Notes: a model not told the origin generated them from the sequence alone. Positions 22,624 to 31,934 are shown, numbered from the stretch's first letter. The stretch: DNA of 64,000 bases from DATJLY01 sp035518375 (GCA_035518375.1 DATIXQ010000129.1:10757-74756); one strand, 5' to 3'. Translations and numbers: made by a program.

Positions 22624-24351
22624 TCACCGGTCGCGCAGCATATGCCGCGCGAGGAAAATCACCGGCACGACGCAGACGACGATGAGGCTCCCCACCGCCG
22701 CGGCCGCCGCGCTGTCGTTCGCGACGAACAGATTCCACATGATGACCGAGAGCACGGTGTTGTCGCGGCTCGCGAGAATCGTCGGCAGCGTGAACTCGCG
22801 AAAGCCGATGATGAAGAGCAGCACGAAATTGGCAACGAGGCTCGGCGCGATGAGCGGCAGCACGACACGGCGCATGGTTTCGAGCCAACGCCCGCCGGCG
22901 GCATAGGCCGCCTCCTCGAGCTCGCGATCGAGCTGCGTCAGGCTCGCGCGGGAGAGGCGGGTCGCCACCGCGAGGCGATAGGAATACGCGAGCACGAGCA
23001 CCCCGACCGTGCCGTAGATGCCGATGGGGAGCGAGAGATAAAGCAGCATCGCAGCAAGGCCAACGATCACCGACGGCAGGCCGATCGAGACGATGCTGAG
23101 AAAATCGACGACCGCGCGTCCCGGCAGGCGCGAGCGCAGCACGGTCCAGGCGAGAAGCGCCCCCAACGTCGTCACGATCGCGGCGCTCGCGCCCGCGACG
23201 ATGAAGGTGTTGCGGAGCGCGAGCCAGAAATCGCCGCGGGCAAAGAGCGCGCGGTAGGCCGCGAGGCTTGCTTTGGGCAGAAGGGCGAGCGACGGCGGCG
23301 CATAGCCGTAGAAGCTCGTCCACAGCAGCACGGCCGCCGGCAGCACGACGGCGATGGCGAGGTAGAAGAAAACGAGCGCGACGGCAGGCGCGGCCCAGGC
23401 GCCGAGCGGATAGCGCAGCGGCCGGAACGCTTTGCCGCGCACCGTGGCAAAGCGCTGCGATTCGGCGACAAGGCGGTTGTAGAGCACGAGCAGCGCCATC
23501 GCCGCCGCGAGAAACGGCAGCGCGACCGAGGCGGCGCGGCCGAACGCCGGCAGGTTGGTATCGGGATTGAGCTCGTAATAGATACGCGTGCTGAAGATGT
23601 CGATGCGCGCCGGCAGGCCGATGACGAGCGGCATCTCGAACTGCTCGAGCGCCACCAACACGGCAAGGATAAGGGGAGCGAGAATGCCCGGGCGCAACAC
23701 CGGCAGCGTAACGCGCCAGAAGCTCGACCAGGGCGGCGCACCGGCAGCACTTCCCGCCTCCTCGAGCGCCGGGTTCATCGAGCGCAACGCCGCCGACAGA
23801 AGCAGGAACAGGAACGGTACGAGCGCAACACCTTGCGCAAAGATGAGGCCGGCCATGCTGAAGATGTCGATGGGGCCGTCGCCCGCGGTTCCAGTTGCGG
23901 CGCGAAACGCGAGATTGATCCAGCCGGCGTGGGGCCCGAGGAGAAAGATCCACGCGACCGCCAGCACGACGCCAGGCACAAGCAGCGGGAAGAGCACGCT
24001 CGTATAGATAAGCGAGCGCAACGGCATGTCCGTGCGCTCGACGAGCCAAGCGAGGGCGAACGCCACCGCGAAGCCCAAAGCCACCGAGCCCGCCACGAAC
24101 TCGAGCGTGCCGGGCACGACAACCGCGTAGAGGCGGCGATCGAGATAGATCGCGGCGAGATTATCGAGCGTCCAGTGCGAGCCCGGCTCGAACGGCAGAT
24201 CGTCCTTGGGCCCGCGGAAGGCCGCAGCGAGCAGCATCACGAGCGGCGCCGAAATGAGATAAAGCGCGAATGCCGCCGCCGCCGCGAGGATCGCCGTTCC
24301 AGCCGCGCCGGTTTCCCTGAAGCGCGCCGCGAACGGCGGGCGAAGCGTCAT
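22624..24351 (-). CDS. ABC transporter permease, Fe(3+)/AfuB-like tandem type
   Basis: A 575-residue inner-membrane permease with two fused permease halves and about twelve helices, like AfuB/FbpB. Each half carries an EAA loop: residues about 195-215 (MNPALEEAGSAAGAPPWSSF) and about 470-490 (LDRELEEAAYAAGGRWLETM). These contact an ATPase subunit. The partner binding protein lies immediately upstream with an ATGA overlap, but no ATP-binding gene occurs in the window. The cargo may be ferric iron or, as for many members of this family in catabolic loci, a small organic anion. Confidence 0.9.
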   Translation of the reverse strand: MTLRPPFAARFRETGAAGTAILAAAAAFALYLISAPLVMLLAAAFRGPKDDLPFEPGSHWTLDNLAAIYLDRRLYAVVVPGTLEFVAGSVALGFAVAFALAWLVERTDMPLRSLIYTSVLFPLLVPGVVLAVAWIFLLGPHAGWINLAFRAATGTAGDGPIDIFSMAGLIFAQGVALVPFLFLLLSAALRSMNPALEEAGSAAGAPPWSSFWRVTLPVLRPGILAPLILAVLVALEQFEMPLVIGLPARIDIFSTRIYYELNPDTNLPAFGRAASVALPFLAAAMALLVLYNRLVAESQRFATVRGKAFRPLRYPLGAWAAPAVALVFFYLAIAVVLPAAVLLWTSFYGYAPPSLALLPKASLAAYRALFARGDFWLALRNTFIVAGASAAIVTTLGALLAWTVLRSRLPGRAVVDFLSIVSIGLPSVIVGLAAMLLYLSLPIGIYGTVGVLVLAYSYRLAVATRLSRASLTQLDRELEEAAYAAGGRWLETMRRVVLPLIAPSLVANFVLLFIIGFREFTLPTILASRDNTVLSVIMWNLFVANDSAAAAAVGSLIVVCVVPVIFLARHMLRDR

Positions 24352-25364
24352 TTCTCGCCGCGCACCAGGGCGGAGAAGCTCTCGTAGTATTTCGCGCGCT
24401 GATCCATCGTGTCGGTGTCTTCGAGCACGATCCTAGAGCCCTTCGCATGGATTTCCGCGGCGAGCGCGGACGTCGAGCCGGGGCGGATGTCGGCTTCGTG
24501 GATGACGCTCTCGTAAAGCGCGCGCCCCTCGTCGGAGGCGAGCCACGCGGCGAGCAGGAGCGCCGCGTTCGGATGAGGCGCATCCTTGAAGACGGCGACC
24601 GCGAACTGCGCCGCCGGAACCGTGTCCATCACGACATAGCCGCTCGGTACACCGTCGGCGGTGTAGCGGTAGGAGAGCGCCACCGAATCCCCGACCGCGA
24701 GCACGCGCTCGCCGCTCTTCAAGAGCGCTTCGGCGGGCGCGTTGGTGACGAGGAGCTTGCGCTCGTCAATGAGCGTACGGCCCCAGCGCTCGGTCCGCTC
24801 CGGCCCCCAGCCGAGCGCCAGAAAGCCCATGAGCCGCGGGAGCAGGAAGGTCTGCGCCGTGAGCTTGCCGGTCCATTTGGGATCGGTGAGATCGTCCCAC
24901 GTGCGCGGCAATTCGGACGCGGCGATGTGGTCTTTCGCGTAGACGACGGAATAGACGAAATTGTGCGTCGCGATCGCGTGGCCATCAAACGCGACGTTGC
25001 CTAGTGCGAGGCCGAAGCGCGCCCAGTCGATCTTCTCTAGGAGGTCGCGCTTCTCGACCTCGATCATGCCGCCCAAGGAAAAGCTCCAGGTGTCGAAGGA
25101 ATGACGCCCGGCGCGCGCTTCGGCGATGATCTTGGTGGCCGCCTGGAGATCGGCCACCGTCCTCACCTCGATGCCGGGGAAGCGTTTCGCGAAATATTCC
25201 GGGACCCATTCGACTTCGACCGCGGCGGGTCCGGAGAGCACGACTTCTTTTTCGGCCTTCGCCTTCTCGTAGAGCGCGGCGAGCGCGGGATTAAGGTCCG
25301 CGGCGGCAGCCGGCAGGCTCGCGGCCCAGAGCAGCGCCACGGCGCCAAGCAAGGTGCGCATCAT
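24348..25364 (-). CDS. Periplasmic substrate-binding protein of an AfuA/ferric-type ABC importer
   Basis: A 338-residue secreted solute-binding protein. The signal peptide is MMRTLLGAVALLWAASLPAA followed by AADLNPALAALYEKAKAEKE, typical of iron(III)/putrescine-like extracellular binding proteins (PF13343/PF01547), with the DLTDPKWTGKLTAQTF segment. The tyrosine pair that binds ferric ion in FbpA is not clearly placed, so the ligand is open. I chose ATG 25364, which has GAGGG upstream; ATG 25376, overlapping the fahA stop, is an alternative. Coupled to the permease downstream and to fahA upstream. Confidence 0.85.
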   Translation of the reverse strand: MMRTLLGAVALLWAASLPAAAADLNPALAALYEKAKAEKEVVLSGPAAVEVEWVPEYFAKRFPGIEVRTVADLQAATKIIAEARAGRHSFDTWSFSLGGMIEVEKRDLLEKIDWARFGLALGNVAFDGHAIATHNFVYSVVYAKDHIAASELPRTWDDLTDPKWTGKLTAQTFLLPRLMGFLALGWGPERTERWGRTLIDERKLLVTNAPAEALLKSGERVLAVGDSVALSYRYTADGVPSGYVVMDTVPAAQFAVAVFKDAPHPNAALLLAAWLASDEGRALYESVIHEADIRPGSTSALAAEIHAKGSRIVLEDTDTMDQRAKYYESFSALVRGEK

Positions 25365-25372
25365 AAGAACCC

Positions 25373-26683
25373 TCATGCCGCCGGAAGGATGAGGCCACGC
25401 GCCTCGCCGAAACCGATCCCGACGGCGCCCGGCTTCTCGGCGCGGGCGCGGAAGATCACCTCGTCGCCGTCTTCGAGCCAGCGCCGCTCCTCGCCGTTCG
25501 CGAGCTTCATCGCCTCGCTGCCGCGTTTCGTGATCTCGAGGAGACAGCCGAGCGTGCCCGGCTGCGGCCCCGACAGCGTGCCGGTCGCGAGGAGATCGCC
25601 CGGACGCAGATTGCAGCCGTTCGACGTGTGGTGCGCCACCATTTGCGCCACCGTCCAATAGCCGTTCCGCGCGTTGCAGAGGGCAAAACGCATCGGCGCG
25701 CCGCGAGCTTCGCGACTTTTAGGCGTGACGATGAGCGCTTCGAGCGCGATGTCGAAGCCACCTTCGCCTTGCTGCGCGAGATGCGGCAGCGGCGCGGGAT
25801 CGCCCGCCGCGTGCGCCTCGTTCGCAGCGCGGAAGGGCTCCAGCGCCGCCTTCGTCACGATCCATGGCGACACAGTCGTGCAGAAGCTTTTGCCGAGGAA
25901 CGGACCCAAAGGCTGCGACTCCCATCCCTGGATGTCGCGCGCCGACCAATCGTTCAAAAGACAGAAGCCGAAGATGTGCTCTTCCGCGCGGGCGATCGGG
26001 ATCGGCTCGCCCATCGCGTTGCCGGCACCGATATAGAAGCCCAACTCCACTTCGCAATCGAGCGAGCGCGACGGGCTCAAGAGCGGCGCGTCGCTTCCCT
26101 GCCGGCGGATCTGGCCCTTGGGCCGCCGGAAATTCGTGCCGCTCGGCACGATCGAGGAAGTGCGGCTGTGGTAAGCAACCGGCAGGTACTTGAAGTTCGG
26201 CATCAGCGGATTTTCGGGACGGAAGGCACGGCCGGCGTTGGTCGCGTGATGGATCGAGCTGAAGAAATCGGAGAAATCGCCGATCTCGGCCGGTAGCAGC
26301 AGCTCGGCATCCGCCATCGCGACGAGATGCGGCTCGATGCTCGCGCGCCGCGCCGAGCCTTCGCTGCCGAGCATTTCGGACAGCTCGCGCCGCAGCGCGT
26401 TCGTGGGCCCATTGCCGAGCGCCATCAAAGGATTGAGCGTGGCGCCGCTGGCCGCAGCAGCAGCCATCGCGGCGGCGCCCGAGAAGATCGCGGCGCGATG
26501 TGCAGCCGCGAGATCGACGATGCGGTCGCCGATGGCGACGCCGCCACGCGCCGCTTCCGGCACGCCTTTGCGCCGGAAGATTCCGAGCGGCAGGTTCTGC
26601 AGCGGGAAATCCGTGCCCAGCGCGTTCGCCGCTTCGACCCAGCTCTTGCGCTTTGGGTCGTGAGTTTCGTCGAGTGCCATCAT
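25373..26683 (-). CDS. fahA: Fumarylacetoacetase
   Basis: A 436-residue fumarylacetoacetate hydrolase, which cleaves fumarylacetoacetate to fumarate and acetoacetate, the last step of tyrosine/homogentisate breakdown. The N-terminal domain begins ALGTDFPLQNLPLGIFRRKG. The catalytic region has FFSSIHHATNAGRAFRP, VAYHSRTSSIVPSGT, the metal ligands in LDCEVELGFYIG and LLNDWSARDIQGWE, and TVAQMVAHHTSNGCNLRPGD. The length is that of the long, animal-like FAH. The ATG overlaps the hmgA stop, and GGGGAAG precedes it. With hmgA upstream it forms part of the homogentisate pathway; a maleylacetoacetate isomerase is not in the window. Confidence 0.95.
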   Translation of the reverse strand: MMALDETHDPKRKSWVEAANALGTDFPLQNLPLGIFRRKGVPEAARGGVAIGDRIVDLAAAHRAAIFSGAAAMAAAAASGATLNPLMALGNGPTNALRRELSEMLGSEGSARRASIEPHLVAMADAELLLPAEIGDFSDFFSSIHHATNAGRAFRPENPLMPNFKYLPVAYHSRTSSIVPSGTNFRRPKGQIRRQGSDAPLLSPSRSLDCEVELGFYIGAGNAMGEPIPIARAEEHIFGFCLLNDWSARDIQGWESQPLGPFLGKSFCTTVSPWIVTKAALEPFRAANEAHAAGDPAPLPHLAQQGEGGFDIALEALIVTPKSREARGAPMRFALCNARNGYWTVAQMVAHHTSNGCNLRPGDLLATGTLSGPQPGTLGCLLEITKRGSEAMKLANGEERRWLEDGDEVIFRARAEKPGAVGIGFGEARGLILPAA

Positions 26684-27972
26684 CTTCCCCGGAAGTGGTT
26701 TTCGAAGCCGCTCCAGACGCTATCGTAGTCATGCTGCAAGGCGGGTGTCTCGAGCGCGTAGCGCGTCGGGCGGCAGACGAGCCGCGTTTCGAACATGAAG
26801 GCCAGAGTATCGGCAAGATAATAGGGCTTGAGCTCGGCCGTCGAAGCCTCGGCATAGGTCGCGCGGTCGGGCCCATGCGCGGCGAGGCAGTTGTGCAACG
26901 TGGCACCACCCGGCACGAAACCTTGCGCCTTCGCCTCGTAGGCGCCGTGGATCAGGCCCATGAACTCGCTCATCACGTTCCTGTGGAACCACGGCAGGCG
27001 GAACGTGTGCTCGGCCACCTGCCAGCGCGGCGGAAATATCACGAAATCGACGTTGGCGGTTCCGGCATGCTCGGAGGGCGAGGTCAGCACCGTGAAGATC
27101 GACGGGTCGGCGTGGTCGAAGCTCACCGTGTTGATGACCATGAAATTCGCGAGATCGTATTTATAGGGGACGTAGTTGCCGTGCCAGGCGACAACATCGA
27201 GCGGCGAATGGTCGAGCTCGGCAGCCCAGAGATTGCCCTCGAATTTCTGCACGAGCTCGGTCTTCGTGTCGCGGTCCTCGTAGGCCGCGACGGGGGCGAG
27301 GAAATCGCGCGGATTGGCAAGCCCGTTGGCCCCGATCGGCCCAAGCTCCGGAAGGCGAAGCTGCGCGCCGTAATTCTCGCACACATAGCCGCGCGCCGTG
27401 CCGTCCGGCAGCTCGACGCGGAACTTGACGCCGCGCGGCACGACGGCGATCTCGCCGGGCGCGGCCTCGAGCGCGCCAAGCTCGGTGCGCAGCAGTACAC
27501 GCCCTTCCTGCGGCACGAGCAGAAGCTCGCCGTCGGCATCGGCGAAGGTGCGGTCGACCATCGCGCGGCTCGCGACATAGCAATGAATGGCGACGCCGAA
27601 GCGCTGCGAGGCATCGCCATTGCCGGCTAGCGTCACGAGCCCGTCGACGAAATCCGTCGGCGCCGCGGGCAGCGGCAGCGGATCCCAGCGCAGGCGGTTC
27701 GGCGGTGGCACTGCCTCGTCGAAGGGAGTCGAGCGGATCAATCCGCTGCCGACGCGGCGATAAGGCCCGTGCGCGGCCGAGGGCCTGATGCGGTAGAGCC
27801 AGGTGCGGCGGTTCTCGGCCCGCGGCGCGGTGAAGGGCGTGCCGGAAACGCCTTCGGCATAAAGGCCCAAAGGCGGCTTCTGCGGCGAGTTCTGGCCTTT
27901 GGGCAGCGCCCCCGGCACCGCCTCGGTCGCGAACTCGTTGCCGAAGCCCGAGAGATAGCGAAGCTCGCTCAT
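26680..27972 (-). CDS. hmgA: Homogentisate 1,2-dioxygenase
   Basis: A 430-residue ring-cleavage dioxygenase that opens homogentisate to maleylacetoacetate. The start MSELRYLSGFGNEFATEAVPG and the RTWLYRIRPSAAHGPYR segment are diagnostic. The iron site is expected from FRLPWFHRNVMSEFMGLIHG and the HGPDRATYAEAS stretch, with the conserved FPPRWQVAEHTF just before. The ribosome site GAGGAGG is excellent. The longer in-frame extension to 28491 is not real, because it is the antisense of the amidotransferase gene. It heads the run hmgA-fahA-binding protein-permease-Rieske, all coupled or nearly so. Confidence 0.96.
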   Translation of the reverse strand: MSELRYLSGFGNEFATEAVPGALPKGQNSPQKPPLGLYAEGVSGTPFTAPRAENRRTWLYRIRPSAAHGPYRRVGSGLIRSTPFDEAVPPPNRLRWDPLPLPAAPTDFVDGLVTLAGNGDASQRFGVAIHCYVASRAMVDRTFADADGELLLVPQEGRVLLRTELGALEAAPGEIAVVPRGVKFRVELPDGTARGYVCENYGAQLRLPELGPIGANGLANPRDFLAPVAAYEDRDTKTELVQKFEGNLWAAELDHSPLDVVAWHGNYVPYKYDLANFMVINTVSFDHADPSIFTVLTSPSEHAGTANVDFVIFPPRWQVAEHTFRLPWFHRNVMSEFMGLIHGAYEAKAQGFVPGGATLHNCLAAHGPDRATYAEASTAELKPYYLADTLAFMFETRLVCRPTRYALETPALQHDYDSVWSGFENHFRGR

Positions 27973-28058
27973 ATGCGCCTCCTCGCGGCAAACGCCATTT
28001 GGCTTCGTTTCGCCGCGTTCGGCAACAGGCAGGATCGGCTGGTCGCGATAGCGCGCGA

Positions 28059-28754
28059 TCAGAAGCCGGCGAGCCAGGCCGCAAGCACGCGCTCGCCGGC
28101 GGCGACAAGCCCCGGCGCGTGGCGCGTGGACTGGGCGCGCAGCTCGGCGATGCTCACCCCGTCGCTCGCGGCGATCTCGCAGGTATGCCCGACATACCAG
28201 CGCTCGAGGCCTTTCGCCGTCGTCTCGATGTGGAATTGCAGCGCGAGGCCATGCCGGCCGACGGCGAAGGCCTGGTGCGCCGTGCGCGGGCTTGCGGCGA
28301 GAAGCTCGGCGCCGGCCGGAAGATCGAACGTGTCGCCGTGCCAATGCAGCACCGGCACGCCATCGAGCGCGGCGAGCGGCGACTGCTTGCCGGCGCGGGT
28401 GAGCTCGATCGGCGCCCAGCCAATCTCCTTGAAGCCCGCGGGATAAATCTTGGCGCCCAGGGCCTTCGCCATGAGCTGCGCGCCAAGACATATGCCAAGC
28501 ACCGGGCGCCTTTCGGCAAGGCGCCTCGCGATGAGCGCGGTCTCGGCCGCGAGGAAAGGATAATCGGCCTCTTCGTAGACGCCGATCGGGCCACCGAGAA
28601 CGACGAGAAGATCGGCGGCGGCAAGCTCGCGCGCGGCGAGACCGTCGATCGCGGCGTCGCGATAGTGGAACTCGTAGCCGCTCGCCACGAGCGCGGCGGC
28701 GAGCGCGTCGAGATCCTCGAAAGCGACATGGCGGAGCGCGACCGCGCGCTTCAT
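28059..28754 (-). CDS. Class I glutamine amidotransferase-like protein
   Basis: A 231-residue single-domain class I glutamine amidotransferase (GMP-synthase-like, COG0518). The nucleophile cysteine is in PVLGICLGAQLMAKALG (near residue 90), with the oxyanion segment VVLGGPIGVYEE before it and the histidine-glutamate pair in LALQFHIETT. With no synthetase domain or partner gene beside it, the ammonia acceptor is unknown; similar stand-alone forms act as gamma-glutamyl hydrolases or are uncharacterised. It lies between phoH and hmgA on the same strand but with gaps on both sides. Confidence 0.85.
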   Translation of the reverse strand: MKRAVALRHVAFEDLDALAAALVASGYEFHYRDAAIDGLAARELAAADLLVVLGGPIGVYEEADYPFLAAETALIARRLAERRPVLGICLGAQLMAKALGAKIYPAGFKEIGWAPIELTRAGKQSPLAALDGVPVLHWHGDTFDLPAGAELLAASPRTAHQAFAVGRHGLALQFHIETTAKGLERWYVGHTCEIAASDGVSIAELRAQSTRHAPGLVAAGERVLAAWLAGF

Positions 28755-28787
28755 CGCGCGGAGATTACCGCGCGTGCCGTTGTATCT

Positions 28788-29507
28788 CTACAACACGCCG
28801 AGCATGTCACCGACGAGCGGATGACGGACGATATCGCGCTCCGTGAGGCGGACGACGGCAACGCCCGAGAGCGCCTCAAGCCGGCGCGCAATCTCGGTCA
28901 GGCCCGAAAGGCCCTCGAGCAGGTCGCTCTGGTCGGGATCGCCCGTCACCACCATGGTCGAATGCCAGCCGAGCCGGGTCAGCAGCATCTTGATCTGGCC
29001 GTAGGTGCAGTTCTGCGCCTCGTCGATGACGATGAAGGCGTTGTTGAGCGTGCGGCCGCGCATGTAGGCGATGGGCGCGATCTCGATCGCGCCTTCGGCC
29101 AGGAGCTGCTTCAGCCGCCGGCCGCCGAGCCGCTCGGCAAGCGCGTCGTAGAGCGGGCGCAGATAGGGCGCGAGCTTCTCCTCGAGGTCGCCGGGCAGGA
29201 AGCCAAGCCGCTCGCCCGCCTCGACCGCAGGCCGGGTGAGGACGATCCGGCCGATGCGGCCGGCCTCGAGCGCCTCGACCGCGGCGGTAATGGCGAGATA
29301 GGTCTTGCCGGTGCCGGCCGGCCCCAGCGCCAGGATCAGATTGTGGCGCCCGAACGCCGCCATGAGCGCGCGCTGCGTATCGCTGCGCGGGCGGACCGTC
29401 CGGACATAGGCCTGATCGCGATCGCCCTCGCCCTCCGCACCATGATCCCACGGGCTCCCGAACAACGGTTCGACATTCGATTGGGCGCGGTTCGGGCGTT
29501 TGGCCAT
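28788..29507 (-). CDS. PhoH-family ATPase
   Basis: A 239-residue P-loop protein of the PhoH family. Walker A is GPAGTGKT (near residues 58-65) and Walker B is FIVIDEAQNC, followed by the KMLLTRLGWHSTMVVTGDPDQ motif that marks PhoH. PhoH proteins are related to superfamily I helicases and are thought to act in RNA metabolism; the YbeZ-like form usually sits beside ybeY, which is not here. This copy is short, lacking the usual N-terminal KH-like region. The ATG at 29507 has an AAGGA site; longer in-frame sequence to 29669 was rejected. Confidence 0.88.
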   Translation of the reverse strand: MAKRPNRAQSNVEPLFGSPWDHGAEGEGDRDQAYVRTVRPRSDTQRALMAAFGRHNLILALGPAGTGKTYLAITAAVEALEAGRIGRIVLTRPAVEAGERLGFLPGDLEEKLAPYLRPLYDALAERLGGRRLKQLLAEGAIEIAPIAYMRGRTLNNAFIVIDEAQNCTYGQIKMLLTRLGWHSTMVVTGDPDQSDLLEGLSGLTEIARRLEALSGVAVVRLTERDIVRHPLVGDMLGVL

Positions 29508-29672
29508 GGCTCGTCCTTCTGTAGGTAAGGGTTTGAGACACAATGGGAATCTATCGCGCCCGAGGGGCGGCGGGAGGGTCGCGCGGCGGCGATGTCGGAA
29601 GGAGCTTCGGGGACGATGCGCAGCAGCCGTAAGACCAAGGCGGGAGCCCACCAAATCGACGTCGGTCACGAT

Positions 29673-29687
29673 ACCGGAATTTCCGGT
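29673..29687. other. Short perfect palindrome between gpsA and phoH
   Basis: ACCGGAA and TTCCGGT are separated by one base, in the 217-base gap between the gpsA stop and the phoH start. It has no U-tract on either strand. It could be an operator, a binding site or chance. I see nothing else in the gap. Confidence 0.25.
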
Positions 29688-29724
29688 TTGTCACCAGCCG
29701 TTGTAGGCCGATTTGGCGACACTA

Positions 29725-30729
29725 CTATGACTTGGCGTCGGATAGCCCTGATTCCGAGCGAAAAGGCCGCGCCAGCAAAGTCGCCACGACCTCGTCGATG
29801 GCAGCGCCGCGGTGGAGGATGGCGTCGATCCCGGCGGCGATCGGCATTTCGACGCCGACTCGCGTGGCGAGCGCCACCGCGGCCGGAGCCGTGCTCACCC
29901 CTTCGGCGACGGAACGGCGCGCGCCCTGGATTTCGGCGAGCGTGCGGCCTTCGCCCAGCGCGACGCCGAGCGAATAGTTGCGCGACTGCAGGCTGGTGCA
30001 GGTGAGGGTGAGGTCGCCGAGGCCCGAGAGGCCGAAGAGCGTCTCGTGCCGCCCGCCTTTGGCGACCGCGAGCCGCATCATCTCGGCCAAGCCCCGCGTC
30101 AGCAGGGCCGCGCGCGCATTCTCGCCAAGGCCGCGGCCAACGACGATGCCGCAGGCGATAGCCTCGACGTTCTTGATCGCGCCGCCGATCTCGGCGCCCA
30201 CGGGATCGTCCGAGAGATAGGGCCTGAACGCACGGCTGCCGAGCGCCGCGACGAGCTTTTCCCCGAGCACGCGGTCGGAGGCGGCGAGCGTCACCGCGGT
30301 CGGCTGGCCGCGCGCCACTTCGGAGGCGAAGGTCGGTCCGGACAGAACGGCCACAGCCACGCCGGGTAAGGTCTCGCTCAAGACCTCGCTCATGAGCGCG
30401 CCGGTCCTCGTCTCGACGCCCTTGGTGCAGATGACGACCGGCGCGGCCGGCGCCAGCGTAAGTCCGCCCGTCACCGCGCGCACGAACTGGGCCGGGACCG
30501 CGAGCAGCACGAGCTCCGCGCGCGCGGCCTCGGCGAGATCGGCGGTGGCGCGGACGCCCGGATCGAGCGCCACGCCCGGCAGAAACACCGGATTCTCGTG
30601 CCCCGCGTTGATGGCGGCGACCGTATCGGTCTCGTGCGCCCAGAGGAGAACCTCGCGGTCCGCGCGCGCGAGCGTCTGCGCGAGCGCCGTGCCCCACGCC
30701 CCTCCACCTAGAATGAAGATGCGGTTCAT
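29725..30729 (-). CDS. gpsA: Glycerol-3-phosphate dehydrogenase (NAD(P)+)
   Basis: A 334-residue enzyme that reduces dihydroxyacetone phosphate to sn-glycerol 3-phosphate for phospholipid synthesis. The nucleotide loop is ILGGGAWGTALAQTL at residues 6-20; the substrate region is VLSGPTFASEVARGQPTAVT; the conserved lysine is in IGGAIKNVEAIACGI; GLSGLGDLTLTCTS follows. The size is normal for GpsA. I set the start at ATG 30729; a longer frame upstream only antisenses the end of tsaD. It sits on the same strand just downstream of tsaD, an order common in alphaproteobacteria. Confidence 0.96.
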   Translation of the reverse strand: MNRIFILGGGAWGTALAQTLARADREVLLWAHETDTVAAINAGHENPVFLPGVALDPGVRATADLAEAARAELVLLAVPAQFVRAVTGGLTLAPAAPVVICTKGVETRTGALMSEVLSETLPGVAVAVLSGPTFASEVARGQPTAVTLAASDRVLGEKLVAALGSRAFRPYLSDDPVGAEIGGAIKNVEAIACGIVVGRGLGENARAALLTRGLAEMMRLAVAKGGRHETLFGLSGLGDLTLTCTSLQSRNYSLGVALGEGRTLAEIQGARRSVAEGVSTAPAAVALATRVGVEMPIAAGIDAILHRGAAIDEVVATLLARPFRSESGLSDAKS

Positions 30730-30793
30730 GCGCCTCCTGGCCGGAGGATGGAGGCGGCGGAGAACGGGCGCAAGCGGACCCCCTTCGTTGCTC

Positions 30794-31852
30794 TCACGCC
30801 TTGACCCCGGCGCCGGGAGCCGGCGCCGCGGCAGGATCGAGCGGCCAGCGCGGGCGCGGAGCAAAGGCGAGCGTGTCGGTAAGGCCGAGACGCAGGCGCT
30901 CGATCCCGGCCCAGGCGATCATCGCGCCGTTGTCGGTGCAGAGCGCGGGCGCGGGCGCGACGAAGGCGAGACCCGCGCCTTCCGCGAGCGTCTCGAGCCG
31001 TGCGCGCAGCGCGCGGTTCGAGGCGACGCCGCCGGCAGCGACGAGCGTGCGCACGCCGCCATCGCAAAGCGCGATCGCGTTCCTCGTGCGGTCGAGAAGA
31101 CAATCGGCGATCGCCGCCTGGAGCGCGGCCGCGAGGTCGTTGCGGTCGGTCTCATCGAGCCTGCCGTCTTCGCCCGCGCAGTTCGCGACGCGGCGGGAGA
31201 GCGCAGTCTTGAGGCCGGAAAAGGAGAAGTCGCATCCCGCGCGCCCAAGCATCGGGCGCGGCAGCGGAAAGCGCGCGGGATCGCCCGCCGCAGCCGCGCG
31301 CTCGATCGCGGGACCACCCGGAAAGCCAAGACCCAGCAGCTTCGCGCCCTTGTCGAACGCCTCGCCGGCGGCGTCGTCTATCGTGGTGCCAAGCCGGCGA
31401 TAGCGCCCGACCCCGTCGACGCGCAGGAGCTGGCAATGGCCGCCCGAGACGAGCAGCAGCAGATAGGGAAATGCCACCTCCGCCTCGAGCCGCACCGACA
31501 GCGCATGGCCCTCGAGATGATTGACGGCGACGAAGCGCAGGCCGCGCGCGAGCGCGATCGCCTTCGCCTCCGTCACGCCGACGATGACGCCGCCGATGAG
31601 GCCGGGGCCGCCGGTCGCCGCCACCGCATCGAGCGCTTCAAACCCGACGCCGGCCGTCTCGAGCGCGCGGACGATCAGGCCATCGAGGTGATCGAGATGG
31701 GCGCGCGCCGCAATCTCGGGCACGACGCCGCCAAAGGGGCGGTGCTCGGCCAGTTGCGACAAGACGAGATTGGCGCGAATGCGCGGCTCTTCGTCGCTGA
31801 TGACGGCGACCGCGGTCTCGTCGCAACTCGTCTCGATGCCCAACACCAACAT
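30794..31852 (-). CDS. tsaD: tRNA N6-adenosine threonylcarbamoyltransferase
   Basis: A 352-residue Kae1/TsaD protein, which transfers the threonylcarbamoyl group to A37 of ANN-decoding tRNAs together with TsaB and TsaE. It begins MLVLGIETSCDETAVAVI, has the metal histidines in AVNHLEGHALS, the LLLLVSGGHCQL loop, and GLGFPGGPAIERAA. The C-terminal ALCTDNGAMIAWAGIERL is also diagnostic. I chose ATG 31852; ATG 31870 adds six residues and has no better ribosome site. Divergent from hemC, with about 80 bases between, and upstream of gpsA. Confidence 0.95.
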   Translation of the reverse strand: MLVLGIETSCDETAVAVISDEEPRIRANLVLSQLAEHRPFGGVVPEIAARAHLDHLDGLIVRALETAGVGFEALDAVAATGGPGLIGGVIVGVTEAKAIALARGLRFVAVNHLEGHALSVRLEAEVAFPYLLLLVSGGHCQLLRVDGVGRYRRLGTTIDDAAGEAFDKGAKLLGLGFPGGPAIERAAAAGDPARFPLPRPMLGRAGCDFSFSGLKTALSRRVANCAGEDGRLDETDRNDLAAALQAAIADCLLDRTRNAIALCDGGVRTLVAAGGVASNRALRARLETLAEGAGLAFVAPAPALCTDNGAMIAWAGIERLRLGLTDTLAFAPRPRWPLDPAAAPAPGAGVKA

Positions 31853-31934
31853 CCCGCGACTATAGCCCATGCGGCATCAGGTCCCGTTCGCCCGGAGGGT
31901 TGGGATCGGGGCGACCGCTCTGCTAAGAGGCGCC

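Noticed and set aside
22642..24387. A 581-codon plus-strand frame opposite the ABC permease.
   Set aside because: Composition is Arg/Glu/His-rich without hydrophobic pattern; the opposite strand encodes a clear tandem permease.
26680..28491. A longer hmgA reading frame extending upstream of 27972.
   Set aside because: The extension antisenses the glutamine amidotransferase; the ATG at 27972 has a strong ribosome site and starts the conserved protein.
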